Shown: piece after piece, positions 6,744-8,581 of the stretch
Layout of the letters: every line of letters begins with the position of its first letter
How positions within the stretch are numbered: position 1 is the first letter of the stretch
Source of the DNA: Planctomycetaceae bacterium
Lineage (GTDB): Bacteria; Planctomycetota; Planctomycetia; Pirellulales; UBA1268
Length of the DNA: 8,581 bases
Reading direction: 5' to 3'
Assembly: GCA_030616935.1 (NCBI GenBank)
Contig: JAUWWJ010000049.1
Coordinates: forward strand, 1 to 8,581
The notes under the pieces: model-generated
Database searches by the model: none
The model's input: only the letters and a program-made list of their open reading frames with translations
Told to the model about the DNA's origin: nothing
Position numbers and translations under genes: made by a program

Positions 6744-7832
6744 CTGAGCCTCGGAAGGACTGCGACGTGCTGAAGCTCCATCCGCTGGCACCACATCAAC
6801 CATGGCCTGCACTGTAACCACAGGTACGGCACCATCACCTAAGTCGGTTGTTATTGTCAGCTCCCGTTCAACTTGCCCACCAACATCCCCAGCCTGAAAT
6901 GTTACTGGTAAAATATGAACCTTTGCAGGAGTTTCTTTCGCCGGACAACTCAGACAACCATCATTGCAGACAATCCCGGTAACGCAGAACGGTCTGTTAG
7001 CCCGCACGACAATATTCTTTGTGACACTTCCTCCGGGCAAGACATTCCCGAGTGCAAGGAGTTGGGGGCTTACGGTCACCTCAGCTACAACGCGTCCTTC
7101 GACATCCATCGGGATCTGTGAAGCCCTCGGATCGTCTGTGACGAGAATCAACTGGTCGTTGATGTAGCCAGCAGGGGCATCTGGCTTGAGTCGAAGCGTT
7201 AAGTCATATGCAGATTGGGAACCTGTATGTTGAGGCTGGGAAAGCAGTACTTCAAAATTGACATTCGCACTCCTGACATCAGTTATCTCCCACGGAGTCG
7301 AACCCATGTGTGTCACGCGGACGACTTGCTCTGCGCCTCGTCCAAGGTCAACATTTCCGAGATTGACTGATGCAGGTTCAAATGTGACATCTCCCCGAAT
7401 ATTCCCTGCAACTCGCAACTGCACTTCTGCATAGAACGGTTGATCGAACGTAACAGTGAGAGTTGCACCATGTTGACCAAGAAAAGTCCTTGTGTTGAAT
7501 GCCGCGACTATTTCCCCGGTTTCATGGGTTTCAATCAATTTTTTTGTGATCGCTGGTTGGGTGCAACCGCAACTTGTACGGACACTACTAACGTGAACAT
7601 CTTCCTCATATAAATTTCTATAAATAAATCGAAATTCTGTTTTTGACCCTTTTGCCACTGTCCCGAAATTATGACTTGTTACTGAGAACATCTTCTCGGC
7701 CCATTCCTGAGCTGAGGCTGGAACCGCCAATAAGGCAGTGCCGAGCAGTACGATCGGTACGAGGAAAGATACTCCGCCAGGTTGGCGCACTTTAAGTGGT
7801 GGCAATCCAATAAATAATGGCTGTCGAAACAT
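6726..7832 (-). CDS. Secreted DUF1573 domain protein
   Basis: The chosen start gives 368 residues. A signal peptide is visible: a basic N-terminus to about residue 20, a hydrophobic stretch FLVPIVLLGTALLAVPASA (23-41), then likely cleavage before QEW, so the protein is exported. The mature part begins with a DUF1573 domain (about 50-145) with HNFGTVAKGSK, the hallmark SCGCTQP (87-93), and FNTRTFLGQHGATLTVTFD. Ig/ASH-like beta repeats follow (VNLGNVDLG, LLALGNVLPGG). DUF1573 proteins are common in planctomycetes and Bacteroidetes and their role is unknown. A second cysteine cluster, CNDGCLSC (289-296), is unusual to my eye. The frame stays open upstream to a GTG at 7910 and an ATG at 7904; these would place a second hydrophobic stretch before the signal peptide, so ATG 7832 is preferred, though no start has a strong ribosome binding site. 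The gene converges on prpC with 13 nt between. Confidence 0.88.
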   Translation of the reverse strand: MFRQPLFIGLPPLKVRQPGGVSFLVPIVLLGTALLAVPASAQEWAEKMFSVTSHNFGTVAKGSKTEFRFIYRNLYEEDVHVSSVRTSCGCTQPAITKKLIETHETGEIVAAFNTRTFLGQHGATLTVTFDQPFYAEVQLRVAGNIRGDVTFEPASVNLGNVDLGRGAEQVVRVTHMGSTPWEITDVRSANVNFEVLLSQPQHTGSQSAYDLTLRLKPDAPAGYINDQLILVTDDPRASQIPMDVEGRVVAEVTVSPQLLALGNVLPGGSVTKNIVVRANRPFCVTGIVCNDGCLSCPAKETPAKVHILPVTFQAGDVGGQVERELTITTDLGDGAVPVVTVQAMVDVVPADGASARRSPSEAQSVSLR

Positions 7833-8007
7833 CGCGATACCACGTGAAACAAAAGTTACCAACACAAGATGCCATCTCGTTATAAGAAAGAGTACGGGGT
7901 TCATATTCACACCGTCAAATCAAAAGGGTTTTTGGCACTTGGAACTGTAGTCGAAGTGCATCCGAGGATGAACCCGATTATGAATTAAAACACCGACTTT
8001 CTCATCT

Positions 8008-8024
8008 ATTTTCTGATAGAAAAT
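8008..8024. repeat. Perfect AT-rich palindrome with 3-nt spacer
   Basis: ATTTTCT, spacer GAT, AGAAAAT: a 7-bp perfect inverted repeat, followed on the plus strand by CCC and six T. It resembles a regulator operator. As RNA it would be a weak stem before a U-run, with no plus-strand gene upstream that needs terminating. Confidence 0.5.
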
Positions 8025-8041
8025 CCCTTTTTTCAACCATT

Positions 8042-8125
8042 TACGTCGGCAAAACCGACACAAATGGGTAAGTTTCCACCTCAAGAACAGAGACCGACGT
8101 ATACTGGTAAACAGAGTCGGTTTTG
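8042..8125. repeat. Interlocking inverted repeats with GTCGG/CCGAC cores
   Basis: TACGTCGG (8042-8049) is the exact complement of CCGACGTA (8094-8101). The adjoining CAAAACCGAC (8050-8059) is the exact complement of GTCGGTTTTG (8116-8125). The pairs cross (order A, B, A', B'). The same cores also allow two local hairpins: 8045-8049 with 8055-8059, and 8093-8098 with 8116-8121. The site lies 100 to 184 nt before ssrA and reads either as operator sites for a dimeric regulator or as a leader RNA with alternative folds. Confidence 0.6.
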
Positions 8126-8225
8126 GTGGTTAGGCGAGAAGGTTTTTCCACTACACTTGACTTCAACTTGAGGAAATGAAAATTATTTTGTTTTTCTGAA
8201 AGTGTCTCCTTTCCCTTTTGATATG

Positions 8226-8581
8226 GGGGGCGTACTGGTTTCGACCGGATTGTAGGAGGTTCAGATCGCGTGTCGTGGTTGGTCGGCAGGCCACGCTAAA
8301 AGTCGACCACAGCTTCAATTGCCGAAGCTCAGTTTTCTCTGGCAGCTTAGTTAAGTTGCTCCGAGCGATGGCCCCAGTCGGAAGGGCCTACCAATCGGTC
8401 GCCAAATCCGACTCGTCCTGTTTCATCGCCTAGTACGGGCAGGACTAAATTTGTTCCGGGCTGGTGAAGGCAACACCCTGTCGGCCGGGGGTGTCTTCAT
8501 GAGATTTAAGTTGACCGAATACACACGTAGAAGTTTGTTCTGAAACGTCACGGGACGCGGGTTCGATTCCCGCCGCCTCCA
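8226..8581 (+). ncRNA. ssrA: Transfer-messenger RNA (tmRNA), one-piece form
   Basis: tmRNA with SmpB rescues ribosomes stalled on broken mRNA: it is charged with alanine, then serves as template for a degradation tag. The 5' GGGGGCG (8226-8232) pairs with CGCCTCC (8574-8580), giving the acceptor stem with the G-U wobble at the third pair that alanyl-tRNA synthetase needs; A8581 is the discriminator base. The 5' D-like segment reads CTGGTTTCGACCGG. The T arm is GCGGG, loop TTCGATT, CCCGC (8558-8574). TTCAGA (8260-8265) pairs with TCTGAA in the long P2 helix. Pseudoknot 1 shows CGTGG/CCACG and TGGTCG/CGACCA, and later stems such as GTCCTG/CAGGAC and ACACCC/GGGTGT fit the downstream pseudoknots. 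The tag frame is at 8321-8350. The window ends at the discriminator base, so I cannot see whether CCA is encoded or whether a terminator follows. Confidence 0.97.
8321..8350 (+). other. tmRNA tag reading frame, encoding AEAQFSLAA
   Basis: The resume codon GCC at 8321 is 11 nt after pseudoknot 1, with A at -4 as in other tmRNAs. It is followed by GAA GCT CAG TTT TCT CTG GCA GCT and the stop TAG at 8348-8350. With the alanine carried by the tmRNA, the tag added to stalled proteins would be A-AEAQFSLAA. The LAA end is the usual ClpXP/ClpAP-type degron. Confidence 0.9.

Larger units (their letters stand above)
7833..8225. other. Intergenic region upstream of ssrA and the DUF1573 gene
   Basis: I see no convincing gene in these 393 bases, apart from a possible N-terminal extension of the DUF1573 gene up to 7910. 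The region separates two outward-facing units, so it should hold promoters for both. It contains an AT-rich palindrome (8008-8024), the motif ACCGAC at 7992-7997, 8054-8059 and 8093-8098 with its inverse GTCGGT at 8116-8121, and two ACTTGA copies 11 bp apart (8155-8160 and 8166-8171). TTGACT at 8157-8162 resembles a -35 box, but only a poor -10 (AAAATT region near 8180) follows. The tmRNA 5' end is normally made by RNase P, so its promoter need not lie right next to 8226. Confidence 0.5.

Noticed and set aside
7833..7910. GTG/ATG starts that lengthen the DUF1573 protein by up to 26 residues
   Set aside because: They put an extra hydrophobic stretch before a complete signal peptide and have no better ribosome site. 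Not fully excluded.
8157..8186. Sigma70-type promoter for ssrA
   Set aside because: TTGACT is a fair -35, but the sequence 16 to 18 nt later (AAAATT/AAATTA) is a poor -10; not listed as its own feature.
8218..8433. Open frame of 71 codons at the right end
   Set aside because: It runs through the tmRNA pseudoknots; the RNA structure explains this stretch fully.

Overview
The window looks like a chromosomal, housekeeping-type stretch from a member of the Planctomycetota, most likely an uncultivated Pirellulales-like lineage. The reasons are a DUF1573 protein of the planctomycete type, a multi-spanning membrane protein of a kind best known from planctomycetes (probably DUF6798), a small secreted protein resembling planctomycete hypotheticals, few strong Shine-Dalgarno sites, and an ssrA tag ending FSLAA. 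Base composition looks roughly balanced by eye. Lineage is inferred from gene types, not from a database search.

Layout, left to right. 1-178 (+) is the 3' end of a gene whose last 58 codons encode almost only Gly and Met, ending Met-Met like a GroEL tail but with GGGM/GGGGM units. 362-1102 (+) is ispD (isoprenoid precursor synthesis) and 1127-2404 (+) is tyrS (tyrosyl-tRNA synthetase), 24 nt apart and probably co-transcribed. 2480-2803 (+) is a small secreted protein of unknown function, whose ribosome binding site can fold into a tight hairpin. It meets, tail to tail with an 11-bp overlap, a 545-residue polytopic membrane protein on the minus strand (2793-4430).

A 123-bp divergent intergenic region separates that gene from prpB (4554-5462, methylisocitrate lyase), followed by prpC (5543-6712, 2-methylcitrate/citrate synthase). 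Together these are the first and last steps of the methylcitrate cycle, which turns propionyl-CoA plus oxaloacetate into pyruvate plus succinate. The middle enzymes (PrpD/AcnD/AcnB) are not in the window. prpC converges on a secreted DUF1573 protein (6726-7832, minus strand) with a hairpin at the junction.

The 393-bp region 7833-8225 has no gene that I favour, but it holds an AT-rich palindrome and a cluster of GTCGG/CCGAC inverted repeats. It leads into ssrA (tmRNA, 8226-8581, +), complete to the discriminator base at the last base of the window. Its pseudoknot 1, resume codon and tag reading frame (AEAQFSLAA) can be read directly.

I see no mobile element, CRISPR array, tRNA or obvious horizontally acquired island. 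No clearly new multi-gene system is present. The most useful leads are the inverted-repeat cluster upstream of ssrA, the two poorly characterised proteins at 2480-4430, the long Gly-Met tail, and the TyrRS signature variant (YVGH for HIGH).
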